The position numbers were made by a program, and so were the translations under genes. DNA of 64,000 bases from Streptomyces flaveus (GTDB lineage Bacteria; Actinomycetota; Actinomycetes; Streptomycetales; Streptomycetaceae), in assembly GCF_014647675.1 (NCBI RefSeq), contig NZ_BMPQ01000005.1, forward strand, positions 442,344 through 506,343, written 5' to 3'. Below the pieces are notes generated by a model, which did no database searches, was not told where the DNA came from, and saw nothing but the letters and a program-made list of their open reading frames with translations. Position 1 is the stretch's first letter; every line of letters begins with the position of its first letter. Below are positions 21,567 through 30,124 of the stretch, piece after piece.

Positions 21567-22214
21567 ATGAAGATCAACGTTGGAAGAGCAGCACTTGCGG
21601 CGGTAGTGCTGGCCGTATTGGTGGGATGTGGGGCTGAGACCGCAGGCCCAGAGACGGGAGAGCGTGCAGCGGTTCCCTCTTCCCCGGTACCGCCCTCGAC
21701 AGAGGGTCGTCTCTCCTCTGGAGATCTGCAAAGCAGGTGGTGGACGTGGGCGGCGTCGGAACCTGAGCAGACGAACCCCGTTGCTGACCAGAACGGAAGC
21801 TCATGCGGGCGCAACCAGTCGCGAGACGTATGGTTTCTGGCCGGATCTTTCGGCGGTCAGGTCAAGCGAGCGTGCACCGTCCCTGACGGAGTGCCTCTTG
21901 CTTTCCCCCTTGTGAACCTCGTGGGAGATCCGTCGGCCTGCGCAGACTTCATGAGTGCTGCCAAGGGGTCCGCAGTGCTGGATGGCAAGAAGATCGACTC
22001 GGAGGCACACCGAGGGGAGGCGATCTCCGTGCTGGGCGTCGCCAACAACCCTGTCACCGGAACAGACGAACGCTTCACGGCTACCGGATGTGGCCTGTGG
22101 GTTCAGCTGCCGCCACTGGAGCCTGGGCAGCACGCGCTGACGATTCGCGGTGAGTCTGACGATTTCTCGGTCGGAGCGGACTATTTCCTTAACGTCGAGG
22201 CCGCTTCGAAGTAG
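21567..22214 (+). CDS. Putative lipoprotein
   Basis: 215 aa from ATG 21567 with GGGAGGGG upstream. The signal peptide MKINVGRAALAAVVLAVLVGC ends in the lipobox LVGC, so the mature protein should be lipid-anchored outside the membrane. The mature part has Cys pairs (GSSCGRNQ, KRACTVPDG, SACADFM, TGCGLW) that may form disulfides and a beta-sandwich-like C-terminus (QHALTIRGESDDFSVGADYFLNVEA). No family is recognised. It sits between attR of element 2 and the third att copy. Confidence 0.8.
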   Translation: MKINVGRAALAAVVLAVLVGCGAETAGPETGERAAVPSSPVPPSTEGRLSSGDLQSRWWTWAASEPEQTNPVADQNGSSCGRNQSRDVWFLAGSFGGQVKRACTVPDGVPLAFPLVNLVGDPSACADFMSAAKGSAVLDGKKIDSEAHRGEAISVLGVANNPVTGTDERFTATGCGLWVQLPPLEPGQHALTIRGESDDFSVGADYFLNVEAASK

Positions 22215-22279
22215 CCGCCAAAGGCCAGGAAACCCGAAGTGGGGTCTCCTGGCCTTGCAGTTCGTCGATTCGCATCGCT

Positions 22280-22846
22280 CAGCCGGTGCCCCCCCCATCG
22301 CGTCGGACAGCTTGCCGATCGCCTCGCGCACCTCCTCCTCGTTCGCCTCCGCGTAGACCTCCATAGGCATGGCGATCTGCGAGTGCCGCAGGATGCGCTG
22401 GGCCACCTTCGGGCGGACCTTGAGAGCGATCAGAAGGTTGCAGGTTCGAATCCTGCCGAGTGCACACGGCGCCTGAGCCAGTCCGTCTTGACCACCCGCC
22501 CCAGTTCGTCGACGACCACCCGACCGGACGTCTTGTAGGCCTCGCCCGCGGCGGGCTTCTCCCTCGACTGACGGGCCTGGAACGCCCTCAGCGTGGTCAG
22601 CACGATTGTGGGGAGGGGGAGCCATCGGTCCCGGCGTCGGACTTGGTGTCCTTGCATGGTCACGTACAGCGTGACGTTCCTCCCCGGCGCGAGCACGCGG
22701 CGCCGGATGCCGAGGTCGAGTGTGGCGCGCAGTCGACCGGGCGTCAGTTCCACGGTTCGCACGCTCAGTCCGGCGCCGGGCGTCCCGCCGATGCGCCGGG
22801 CGCTGGTGAGCATCCAGTTGATGAGCGTTTCCACGTGATTCTCGGT
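22280..22846 (-). pseudogene. Wrecked tyrosine integrase gene interrupted by an att core
   Basis: Minus-strand fragments of one integrase are recognisable in order. From about 22846: ENHVETLINWMLTSARR...GLSVRTVELTPGRLRATLDL (core-binding domain), then RRDRWLPLPTIVLTTLRAF...VVDELGRVVKTDWLRRR. The 40-bp att copy follows, and beyond it in another frame ALKVRPKVAQRILRHSQIAMPMEVYAEANEE (C-terminal H and Y region). The segments with the first catalytic Arg and the HxxR box are missing. The remnant is unrelated in detail to the integrase at 6337, so it comes from another element that used the same site. Confidence 0.75.
22428..22467 (+). repeat. Third, partial copy of the tRNA-Arg att core (40 bp)
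   Basis: GATCAGAAGG through GAGTGCACAC is identical to the inner part of the 48-bp cores at 6215 and 21348. It is embedded in an integrase remnant, about 1.08 kb right of attR. Confidence 0.9.
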
Positions 22847-23106
22847 GCGCTGCCGCACGGGCCGAAGGGGATCCTCGACCTGCAGGTCCTGCCTCTCGGT
22901 GGCCCTTGGGAGGACACCCGGGAACGGGTGAGTCAGGGCGACATGAACAGCGAGTGCTGCGACGTACCGCAGGCGTCCTGACAGCCCTGATGCGACTCGG
23001 CGCCAAAGCGTTCCAGAAAGCGGTTACCAATAGCCCAACTGTTCGAGAACAAGATGGTAAGCAAGCCCAACCATTACACCAACTCCCCGGTCTAGCCCTC
23101 TGTTAG

Positions 23107-23730
23107 ATGGATGAGACGGAGATACGGGGACGTATGCAGATTTCCTCAGCGTTACGCAATGACCACGGGATCGGGGGCGCGGCCCGGACGACGTACAACC
23201 TTGACCAGCAGTACGACGTCGAAATCGCCTCGCTGCTCGGCCACCGCGACGAGCCGGAGTTCCAGCGGAACCCGCGCGTGCGCCACCTCGTCGACGTCCG
23301 CGAGGACGGCCCGGGATATGACGGGGACTCCGCAGACCAGGAGCTGACCCGGGTCTTCCCGCGCGGGGAGGGCCGCTACGGCCAGTACAGCGCGCTCACC
23401 GACCACCGCATCGCCGAGCACCTCTCCACGGTCGAGGCCATGCGCTGTGGGCTGCCCGTCGTCTCCACGGACTGCCCGCACGGCCAGGGGGAGATCACCG
23501 ACAACGACGTGGATGGACGTCTCCTCCAGGTCGGCAACGCCGGGGCCATCGCCGAGGGCCTGCTCGAACTGATCAACAACGAGGCGCTGCAGCACCGGAT
23601 GGCGGATGCGGCGCTCAAGGACTCCGAGCGCTTCGACCCGGCCGGGATCGCCGAGCGCTGTGAGCCGATCGCCGCTGCACCGCAGGCGGCCGACTTCTTC
23701 AACACCATGGTCCGCTGGGAGGCGCCGTGA
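23107..23730 (+). pseudogene. Glycosyltransferase (GT4-like) with a large internal deletion
   Basis: 207 aa open frame, half the usual length. The first 90 residues (ISSALRNDHGIGGAARTTYNL...YDVEIASLLGHRDEPEF...VRHLVDVREDGPGYDG...VFPRGEGRYGQYSALTDHRIAEHL) match the N-terminal domain of GT4-like enzymes. The frame then jumps directly to the C-terminal nucleotide-sugar site (STVEAMRCGLPVVSTDCPHGQGEI). About 200 residues between the two Rossmann domains are missing, so a working enzyme is unlikely. The stop overlaps the next start (GTGA). No gene is supported in 22847-23106. Confidence 0.65.
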
Positions 23731-24467
23731 TCCTCAAGAGATTTCGCACATCCACCGCCGCTGCCGCCACCATCACCTCGGCGGACACCACGAAGGCGGG
23801 TATGCCCAAACTGATCCACGTCATCTGGATCGGCGAGAAGGCCTTCCCCTACCGGGACAACTTCCGCACCTGGAAGAAGCACAACCCCGACTACCAGGTC
23901 CAGCTCTGGACCGACAAGAACCTCCCCGTACTGCACAACCAGTGGATCTACGACGCCCTCGCCGACCAGCCGCTCGCCATACGGGCCGACCTTCTCCGCC
24001 TCGAACTCCTCGCCCAATACGGGGGCATCTACACCGACGCCGACTCCTGGTGCACCCAGCCCCTCGATCCCCTGATCGACGAGCTGCCCCTGTTCGGCAT
24101 GACCGGCAACAAGGGCAACGTCCAGAACGCCACCCTCGGCACCGTCCGGGACCACCCCGCCTACCGCATGATCGTCCAAGGCGCCGGAGCACGCTACCTC
24201 CGCCTGGCCTACCTCAAGCGCAACAAGACCGAGAAGTACGAGATCTTCGACATCTTCGGCACCCGCTACATCACCCCCATACTGCGTTCCTTCCCTGACT
24301 TCACCCAGATCGACCGAGGTGCGGTCAGGGGAACCCGCCGCTTGATATGCGTCGAGGGCCAGGACGACACCAGCGAGGCATACATCGTCCACGCCAACGC
24401 AGTCAGCTGGAAGAAGCCGGGCAGCGACAACCGGCTCACGCTCACACCGGCCCGCCCGGAAATGTAG
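23727..24467 (+). CDS. GT32-like sugar transferase with DXD motif
   Basis: 246 aa from GTG 23727 (GTGA-coupled). PKLIHVIWIGEKAFPYRDNFRTWKKHNPDYQVQLWTDKNLP and IRADLLRLELLAQYGGIYTDADSWC carry the two hallmarks of the DXD sugar-binding (OCH1/GT32) family: the IPKxIHxxWxG start and the R.D..R...L..YGG.Y.D.D metal site. It probably transfers a sugar from a nucleotide donor to a glycan or secondary metabolite. It looks complete, unlike its neighbour, and may have depended on it. Confidence 0.8.
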   Translation: MILKRFRTSTAAAATITSADTTKAGMPKLIHVIWIGEKAFPYRDNFRTWKKHNPDYQVQLWTDKNLPVLHNQWIYDALADQPLAIRADLLRLELLAQYGGIYTDADSWCTQPLDPLIDELPLFGMTGNKGNVQNATLGTVRDHPAYRMIVQGAGARYLRLAYLKRNKTEKYEIFDIFGTRYITPILRSFPDFTQIDRGAVRGTRRLICVEGQDDTSEAYIVHANAVSWKKPGSDNRLTLTPARPEM

Positions 24468-24518
24468 ACGGGCACCCAGCCCTGCCCGAACAGTCCCTGA
24501 ACTGGAGCTGTTTACGCG

Positions 24519-24554
24519 TCAGAGGCCCCGGAGAAGGTAATCCGGGGCCTCTGA
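24519..24554 (+). terminator. Terminator after the GT32-like gene
   Basis: TCAGAGGCCCCGGA and TCCGGGGCCTCTGA form a perfect 14-bp stem with an 8-base loop, followed by CGTTTT. Sequence and downstream context (CAGCGAAG) resemble the hairpin after attR at 21397. Confidence 0.8.
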
Positions 24555-24605
24555 CGTTTTCGGACCGTACGGCAGCGAAGCCCGGCAAGGGGCTGATGCC
24601 GGCCG

Positions 24606-25028
24606 TCAGCTGGGCCGGTAGTGAGCCGCAGGTGGCCGCTGCCGATGATCAGTAACGGCGGCGGCCACGGCGGACACGACGGCGGTCGCGGCGAAGCTTC
24701 CCATCATGACCAACCCCACGCCGACCGCGAAGAGGCCGGAGTCGTCGTCCGACCAGTCGTAGAAGGCGGCAACGGTCAGGCCGGCCGTGGTGCCGAGCAC
24801 AGCGCCTACGAAGTAGCGCCGGGAGGCCGCCCAGTACACCGCTACCAGCAGAGTCAGCACCAGCCCGATCACCTGCCACGTCTCGTACGGGCCGGTCATC
24901 GTGCCGTCGGGCTGCACGTCATATTGCTGGTCCCAGCCCAGCCAGGCAGCCCACATCGCTGTCGAGACCCCGGCCGTCGCGAGGATCGACAACAGCTGGA
25001 GAACGGGTTTCCGTAGTCCTTGGCTCAT
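24606..25028 (-). CDS. Four-helix membrane protein of unknown function
   Basis: 140 aa from ATG 25028. Four hydrophobic segments (LLSILATAGVSTAMWAAWLGW, VIGLVLTLLVAVYWAAS, VGAVLGTTAGLTVAAFYDW, AVGVGLVMMGSFAATAVVSAVAAAV) with an acidic WDQQYDVQPDGTMTGPYETW loop outside the first. This pattern is common in small Streptomyces membrane proteins. Convergent with the glycosyltransferase genes. Confidence 0.75.
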   Translation of the reverse strand: MSQGLRKPVLQLLSILATAGVSTAMWAAWLGWDQQYDVQPDGTMTGPYETWQVIGLVLTLLVAVYWAASRRYFVGAVLGTTAGLTVAAFYDWSDDDSGLFAVGVGLVMMGSFAATAVVSAVAAAVTDHRQRPPAAHYRPS

Positions 25029-25190
25029 GTCCCAAGCGTTTCGACTCACGCCGTCACCGGCCAGAGCGTGAGTACTCAGCTCTACCTGAGTACTTCGGGG
25101 CGCCCGCAGCCGTTCGGGGGATACGCGGGCCGTCTCCGGCGGGTTTTCTCCCCGTCGTGGCATCCCTTGATGGGACGAAAGGGAGACGTG

Positions 25191-25523
25191 ATGCCGCTCT
25201 ATCTATCGAGGTTCAGCTACACGCCGGAGACTTGGGCGAGGCTGATCGGCCACCCTGAGGACCGGGCGCAGGCCGCACAGTCGTACATCGAGTCCGTCGG
25301 CGGGAAGCTCCATGGCTTCTGGTATGCCTTCGGCACGCACGACGGCTACAACCTGTGGGAGGCCCCGGACAACGTGTCCATGGCCGCGGTTTCGCTGGCG
25401 ATCAGCGGGGGCGGCGCGCTCAGCTCGTTCGAGACGACTGTTCTCCTGACCGTCGACGAGACAATGGAGGCCCTGCGCACCGCCGGGCAGGTCCGGTACC
25501 GGGCTCCTGGCGCATCCACATAG
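25191..25523 (+). CDS. GYD-domain protein
   Basis: 110 aa from ATG 25191 with GGGAGA 6 bases upstream. It reads MPLYLSRFSYTPETWARLIGHPEDRAQAAQSYIESVGGKLHGFWYAFGTHDGYNLWEAPDNVSMAAVSLAIS, a full match to the GYD domain (alpha/beta ferredoxin-like; the GYD triplet is at HDGYN). Family members are small cytoplasmic proteins of unknown role. It may be autonomous; a 14-bp hairpin follows. Confidence 0.9.
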   Translation: MPLYLSRFSYTPETWARLIGHPEDRAQAAQSYIESVGGKLHGFWYAFGTHDGYNLWEAPDNVSMAAVSLAISGGGALSSFETTVLLTVDETMEALRTAGQVRYRAPGAST

Positions 25524-25560
25524 ACGGCAGCCCTGGCCGCAACAACGGCACCCACGGGTG

Positions 25561-25591
25561 AGAGGTCCCCGGTGAATCACCGGGGACCTCT
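25561..25591 (+). terminator. Terminator after the GYD gene
   Basis: AGAGGTCCCCGGTG (25561-25574) and CACCGGGGACCTCT (25578-25591) form a perfect 14-bp stem with a 3-base loop. Confidence 0.75.
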
Positions 25592-25620
25592 TGTCAGTGG
25601 TGCACTCTACGCTTTCGGTG

Positions 25621-26493
25621 ATGGCACAGGTGTGGAGATGTACGGGGCTGCGGTGGGGTGTCGACGGGCCTGTGCTCGGGTGGGGTGGTGGGCGGCGGAG
25701 TGCGTTGGTGCGGGGGAAGCGGGTGGCGTTTGTGGTGGTCGACGGGGGTGTGCGGACTTGTGTGGGGGCGCGGGGGAACGGCTGTGCGGTGCGGGCTGTC
25801 GTGTCGGGGCGGAGTGTTGGGGCGCAGTGTGAGGAGTGTGCGCGGCTGGAGCGGGCGCACTCCGTTGCCGCCGATACCGTCGCCGATGATCCGCGGCCGT
25901 ATCACGTGTATCTCGCGTGGTTCGGGAGCGGGATGGTCAAGGTGGGGATCACGGCTGTGGAGAGGGGGGAGGCAAGGCTGCTTGAGCAGGGGGCCGTGGT
26001 GTTCAGCTGGCTCGGGCGGGGGCCGCTGATGGCGGCTCGGCGGAGTGAGGAGCTGTTGCGTACGGCGTTGGGGGTGCCGGATCGGATCGCCTACGACGCC
26101 AAGCGGGCCGTGCGCAGTGCGTTGCCGGAGGCGGTGGTGCGGGCGGGCGAGGTCGAGGCGCTGCATACGAAGGCCGTGGGGCTCGGTGGGTGGCCGGAGG
26201 CCCTGGAGCGGATGCCGTTCGTGGCCGTCGATCACGCCGGGGTGTTCGGGCTCGAAGGGTTGCCGCCGGCGGTGGGGGCGGTCAGCGAGCTCGTGGCGGG
26301 AGGCGTCGTGACGGGGGAGCTGGTGGCTGCCGCCGGGCCCGATCTGCATCTGGCCGGCGAGCGTGGGGTCGTCGTGCTGGATACGCGGCTGATGAAGGGG
26401 TGGGAGGTGAGTGCCGCCGGTCAGGGGGAAACGGCCGGTGCGGTGACGGTGCCCGTGCGGAGGTTCGGCGGTCTGCAGGACTGGCTCTTCTGA
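25621..26493 (+). CDS. DUF2797 family protein
   Basis: 290 aa from ATG 25621; an in-frame TTG at 25591 falls in the preceding hairpin, so it is rejected. The N-terminal third has CEECARLERAHSVAADT after Cys-containing strands (a possible zinc site: GNGCAVR...CEEC). The core HVYLAWFGSGMVKVGITAVERGEARLLEQGAVVFSWLGRGPLMAARRSEELLRTALGVPDRI is the GIY-YIG-like DUF2797 signature, with YLAWF and KVGIT in place of the GIY and YIG strands. Nuclease activity has not been shown for this family as far as I know. Confidence 0.88.
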   Translation: MAQVWRCTGLRWGVDGPVLGWGGGRRSALVRGKRVAFVVVDGGVRTCVGARGNGCAVRAVVSGRSVGAQCEECARLERAHSVAADTVADDPRPYHVYLAWFGSGMVKVGITAVERGEARLLEQGAVVFSWLGRGPLMAARRSEELLRTALGVPDRIAYDAKRAVRSALPEAVVRAGEVEALHTKAVGLGGWPEALERMPFVAVDHAGVFGLEGLPPAVGAVSELVAGGVVTGELVAAAGPDLHLAGERGVVVLDTRLMKGWEVSAAGQGETAGAVTVPVRRFGGLQDWLF

Positions 26494-26536
26494 AAGGCGC
26501 TGGACGTGGGCAAGCCCCAGCCCGAGAGTGGGTGAC

Positions 26537-26887
26537 ATGAGCGATCAACCCCTTGCGCCTGTCGCCGCGCACGAACCGCCGTACTACGCCGTCGTGTTCA
26601 CCTCCGTACGGACTGACGGAGACAACGGGTACGGCGAGACAGCCGAGCGGATGGAGGAGCTGGTGAAGGAGATCCCGGGGTTCCTCGGGATGGATTCGGC
26701 GCGGACACCGGGCGGGCTCGGGATCACCGTCGGGTACTTCCGGGATGCCGAGGCCATCGAGGAGTGGCGCGGCGACATGGAGCACCGGGCGGCGCAGAAG
26801 CAGGGGCGGGAGAGCTGGTACGAGAGTTACACCGTCCATGTCGCCAAGGTCGAGCGAAGCCATGGGTTCCGGCGTGGGCAGGGCTGA
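26537..26887 (+). CDS. Antibiotic biosynthesis monooxygenase (ABM)-domain protein
   Basis: 116 aa from ATG 26537. PYYAVVFTSVRTDGDNGYGETAERMEELVKEIPGFLGMDSARTPGGLGITVGYFRDAEAIEEWRGDMEHRAAQKQGRESWYESYTVHVAKVERSH fits the dimeric alpha/beta ABM fold across its whole length. Members include cofactor-free monooxygenases and heme-degrading enzymes, but most are uncharacterised. Its last codons overlap the start of the amidohydrolase gene, so the two form an operon. Confidence 0.85.
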   Translation: MSDQPLAPVAAHEPPYYAVVFTSVRTDGDNGYGETAERMEELVKEIPGFLGMDSARTPGGLGITVGYFRDAEAIEEWRGDMEHRAAQKQGRESWYESYTVHVAKVERSHGFRRGQG

Positions 26888-27854
26888 CGTGGACGGGGCT
26901 GAGGGGGGAGGCGGGACGGCACCGCCTCAACAAGGAGGTGCCGAGGTCCGGCCCGCTCCAGAGGGCGTTGGTGTCCGTCCGCCTCAAGAAGGCGCCGAAG
27001 TCCGGCAGTTCTGGGAGGGGCTCGGGCTGCCCGGGCTCGTCGACGTCCACACGCACTTCATGCCCGAGCGTGTCCTGCGCAAGGTCTGGGAGTACTTCGA
27101 CGCGGTCGGTCCACTGACCGGCCTCGACTGGCCCATCACCTACCGGGGCGAGGAGGGTGAACGGGCCGCCCTGCTCCGGCAGTTCGGCGTGCGCGCGTTC
27201 ACCGCCATGCTCTACCCGCACAAGCCGGGCATGGCCGAGTGGCTGAACGGCTGGGCCGTCGACTTCGCCCGCCGGACCCCTGACTGTCTGCATACGGCGA
27301 CCCTGTTCCCGGAGCCGGGCGTGGCGTCGTATGTGCGGAGAGCGGTGGACGAAGGGGCGCGGGTTTTCAAGGCGCACGTTCAGGTCGGCGCGTACGACCC
27401 GGCCGATGAACTCCTCGATGCTGCCTGGGGGGTGCTCGCCGAGGCCGGGATACCCGTCGTGATCCACTGCGGGTCCGGGCCCGCGCCGGGCAAGCACACC
27501 GGGCCGGAGCCGATCCGGCGGGTGCTCGCCCGGCACCCCCGGCTGCGGCTCGTCGTCGCGCACATGGGCATGCCCGAGTACGAGGACTTCCTGGACATCG
27601 CCGAGCGGTACGGCGAGGTGCGGCTGGACACGACGATGGCGTTCACGGACTTCAGCGAACGGTTCGCGCCTTTTCCGCGCCGGGCGCTGCCCCGGCTGGA
27701 CGACCTCGGCGAGAGGATCCTGCTCGGCTCCGACTTCCCGAACATCCCGTACGCGTACGTCCATCAGCTCCACGCACTGGAGCGGCTCGGGCTCGGGGAC
27801 GACTGGCTGAGGGCGGTCTGTTACGGGAACGGGGCGCGACTCTTCGGGCTGTGA
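26862..27854 (+). CDS. Amidohydrolase 2 (ACMSD-like) family protein
   Basis: 330 aa from ATG 26862. DVHTHFMPE (first metal site, HxH), KAHVQVGAYDP, VVIHCGSGP, VVAHMGMPEYEDF and LLGSDFPNIPY (last metal Asp) occur in the order expected for a TIM-barrel metal-dependent hydrolase of the Amidohydro_2 group; members decarboxylate or hydrolyse ring carboxylates. The first 50 residues are a Gly/Pro/Glu-rich extension from a 30-bp imperfect direct repeat (PPQQGGAEVR / PPQEGAEVR), probably disordered. Substrate unknown. Confidence 0.88.
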   Translation: MGSGVGRADVDGAEGGGGTAPPQQGGAEVRPAPEGVGVRPPQEGAEVRQFWEGLGLPGLVDVHTHFMPERVLRKVWEYFDAVGPLTGLDWPITYRGEEGERAALLRQFGVRAFTAMLYPHKPGMAEWLNGWAVDFARRTPDCLHTATLFPEPGVASYVRRAVDEGARVFKAHVQVGAYDPADELLDAAWGVLAEAGIPVVIHCGSGPAPGKHTGPEPIRRVLARHPRLRLVVAHMGMPEYEDFLDIAERYGEVRLDTTMAFTDFSERFAPFPRRALPRLDDLGERILLGSDFPNIPYAYVHQLHALERLGLGDDWLRAVCYGNGARLFGL

Positions 27855-28011
27855 GCGTCGCTTCGCGCCCGGCAGCCCGACTCCTCCCGACTCCATCAAC
27901 ACCCGACTCCATCAACCCGGGGCACATCAGAGCCAACTGCCCAGAGTGTCCCGACGTCTGCGAGACAGTCCCTGCCCATGCGCGATCGCGAGCGCCACAT
28001 CCACAAGGATC

Positions 28012-28140
28012 ATGACCGGGTCGTTCACCGCCCGTTCCTTCGTCCCGCCGGACGAACTCGACGACCTACCGATGCACCACACGCAGCGGCTCCGGCTCCG
28101 CCACTTCCTGGAGCATCGCGAGCGGCCGTATCTCGGCTGA
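28012..28140 (+). CDS. Possible short protein, 42 aa
   Basis: ATG 28012 to 28140: MTGSFTARSFVPPDELDDLP, then MHHTQRLRLRHFLEHRERPYLG. Composition and codon use look protein-like, and the frame begins just after an A-rich stretch (CACAAGGATC). No domain is recognised, and it may be the tail of a decayed gene. The surrounding 27855-28249 shows nothing else that I can support. Confidence 0.3.
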   Translation: MTGSFTARSFVPPDELDDLPMHHTQRLRLRHFLEHRERPYLG

Positions 28141-28249
28141 CAACGTGAGGGCAGAACCGATTCCTCTGTCACCTTTCGAGTGAACGTGTTTTCCATGGAC
28201 TGGAGTTGTGTATCTGCGCGCCTGGTTTCCGGAGCGGAGGTGATGCTCG

Positions 28250-29182
28250 ATGTACGAGCAGAGCAGGCCGACGGACGAGTCGGCAGTTCGGGAACAGGAC
28301 GCGATTGAGATCAACGACTTCGTGTACGCGGCGACGGGAGCGCGGCTGCGGAGGCTGACCTTGCCGGACGGCTCGCATTGGTTCCCGGCGGTCGACGTCT
28401 GCCGGCAACTGGGGTACGCGCACACGGGCTCCGCTCTGCGCAATGTCGCAGACGAAGCCAATTTCGGAAGCGCCGAGAGTGTGCTCAGGAGGCACAGTCT
28501 CAGCGTTCCCGCAGGTCGAGAGTGGCGGCGAGACATGAACCTCGTGAGCCTCGAAGGGCTGATCCGGTTGGTCAACGGCTGCACGAAGCGGGAGTCCCAG
28601 CCGTTCAAGGCCTGGGTGGCCACTGCCATCGCGACCATCCAGCGCGAGGGTTCGTACAACCTCGAACCTGCCCAGGTGCAGCCCGCGCCGAGCGGCGGTA
28701 CGGCGTATGTCATGCCCCAGGAGGTCGCAGAAGCGATTGTGCGGCTCGAGGAGCGGAACATTCGCCTGGATGAGGTGTTCGCCGCACGCGACGCTGAGCG
28801 CAATGAGCTCCTCCGGAAGTCCGAGCGCAGTCGGAGTGCCATGGCCGCGGCTTTGAATCGGATGGCTGACTCTCTCGGTCGGCTTGCCGAGAGGGTGCAG
28901 CCGGGCGCCCGTGAGGTGGTGCCGTCCACCACGCCGCAGGAGCTGCTGGCCAGGTGGCAGGCGAAGAATCTCGTCATCACCGGTGATGTTCATGCCGTGG
29001 CGGCTTACCTTGCGCCCGCGCTGGTGCAGGGCCGAGCCCAGTACCGGTTGGAGGAGATCGCCCGGCGTACGGGGTTGACGCAGGGGCGCGTTCAAGACTG
29101 TGTGCGCATGCTGCTCAGGCGGGGATGCATGCGGCAGGTCGGGGGTACGTCGGACGGCGCGCAGGTCTACGTGCTGCCGTAG
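28250..29182 (+). CDS. BRO-N domain (phage antirepressor-like) protein
   Basis: 310 aa from ATG 28250. Residues 20-125 form a BRO-N domain (INDFVYAATGARLRRLTLPDGSHWFPAVDVCRQLGYAHTGSALRNVADEAN...NLVSLEGLIRLVNGCTKRESQPFKAWVATAI). A long charged coiled helix follows (EVAEAIVRLEERNIRLDEVFAARDAERNELLRK), and the C-terminus resembles a winged helix (YRLEEIARRTGLTQGRVQDCVRMLLRRGCMRQ). BRO-N proteins are phage-derived DNA-binding antirepressors; Streptomyces chromosomes carry domesticated single copies like this. Monocistronic, with a strong terminator. Confidence 0.85.
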   Translation: MYEQSRPTDESAVREQDAIEINDFVYAATGARLRRLTLPDGSHWFPAVDVCRQLGYAHTGSALRNVADEANFGSAESVLRRHSLSVPAGREWRRDMNLVSLEGLIRLVNGCTKRESQPFKAWVATAIATIQREGSYNLEPAQVQPAPSGGTAYVMPQEVAEAIVRLEERNIRLDEVFAARDAERNELLRKSERSRSAMAAALNRMADSLGRLAERVQPGAREVVPSTTPQELLARWQAKNLVITGDVHAVAAYLAPALVQGRAQYRLEEIARRTGLTQGRVQDCVRMLLRRGCMRQVGGTSDGAQVYVLP

Positions 29183-29194
29183 GGGGCGATGAGT

Positions 29195-29235
29195 CGGGCC
29201 CGAAACCGCAAATCCAGATTGCGGTTTCGGGCCCG
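29195..29235 (+). terminator. Strong hairpin after the BRO-N gene
   Basis: CGGGCCCGAAACCGCAA (29195-29211) and TTGCGGTTTCGGGCCCG (29219-29235) form a perfect 17-bp stem with a 7-base loop. Confidence 0.85.
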
Positions 29236-29383
29236 GCCGTACCGTACCGGACGTGGACTGTCAGGGGTGGCCGCGTTCGACAAGATCCGCCCAGGCGTTC
29301 CCTGAGTGGCTCCTGTGTGTTTCTCAGGAAATTCACAGGTTCCGCCAAGTGAGTTCTCAGAGGCGCCCAGCAATGTGTTGGCT

Positions 29384-30124
29384 ATGACCACGACCTCGCC
29401 CCAGGGGCGCACCGAACTGCTGAGGCCGGACGGGAGCCCCGTCCGCGTGCTTGTGGTGGACGACGAGCAGTCGATCACCGAGCTGTTGTCCATGGCCCTG
29501 CGCTATGAAGGCTGGCAGATCCGCAGCGCGGGTGACGGGACCGGGGCGGTGCAGACCGCCCGGGAGTTCCGGCCCGATGCCGTGGTGCTCGACATGATGC
29601 TGCCCGACATGGACGGGCTGGCCGTGCTGGGCCGCCTGCGGCGCGAGCTGCCAGACGTTCCCGTCCTCTTCCTGACGGCGAAGGACGCCCTCGAGGACCG
29701 TATCGCCGGACTGACCGCGGGCGGCGACGACTACGTCACCAAGCCGTTCAGCCTGGAGGAAGTCGTCGCGCGGCTGCGCGGGCTGATCCGTCGCTCTGGG
29801 GCCGCCGACCACCGCTCCGACTCCACGCTCGTCGTCGGCGATCTCATGCTGGACGAGGACAGCCACGAGGTGTCGCGTGCCGGGCAGAACATCCACCTCA
29901 CCGCCACCGAGTTCGAGCTGCTGCGCTTCCTCATGCGCAACCCGCGCCGGGTGCTCAGCAAGGCGCAGATCCTCGACCGCGTGTGGTCGTACGACTTCGG
30001 CGGCCAGGCCAACGTCGTCGAGCTCTACATCTCCTACCTGCGCCGGAAGATAGACGCCGGGCGCGAGCCGATGATCCACACGCGGCGCGGAGCCGGTTAC
30101 CTGATCAAGCCCGCCGCGTCATGA
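29384..30124 (+). CDS. OmpR-family response regulator
   Basis: 246 aa from ATG 29384. The receiver domain has DD at 26-27, phospho-acceptor D70 (VVLDMMLPDMDG), T98 (LFLTAK) and K120 (YVTKPF). The C-terminal winged helix (about 150-242) has TEFELLRFLMRNPRRVLSKAQILDRVWSYDFGGQANVVELYISYLRRKID...IHTRRGAGYLI. It is the partner of the kinase that starts at its stop codon (ATGA overlap). Target genes unknown; the downstream glycosyltransferases are candidates. Confidence 0.95.
   Translation: MTTTSPQGRTELLRPDGSPVRVLVVDDEQSITELLSMALRYEGWQIRSAGDGTGAVQTAREFRPDAVVLDMMLPDMDGLAVLGRLRRELPDVPVLFLTAKDALEDRIAGLTAGGDDYVTKPFSLEEVVARLRGLIRRSGAADHRSDSTLVVGDLMLDEDSHEVSRAGQNIHLTATEFELLRFLMRNPRRVLSKAQILDRVWSYDFGGQANVVELYISYLRRKIDAGREPMIHTRRGAGYLIKPAAS

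Noticed and set aside
20984..21814. Minus-strand frame across attR and the lipoprotein gene
   Set aside because: It reads through the att core (ALGRIRTCNLLI is a translated tRNA end) and is antisense to a gene with signal peptide and lipobox.
22980..23106. tRNA-like segment on the minus strand (GGTGTAATGGTT, TTCTCGAAC)
   Set aside because: No matching acceptor stem and no clean anticodon arm; two diverged copies of a similar string suggest something else, but nothing that I can name.
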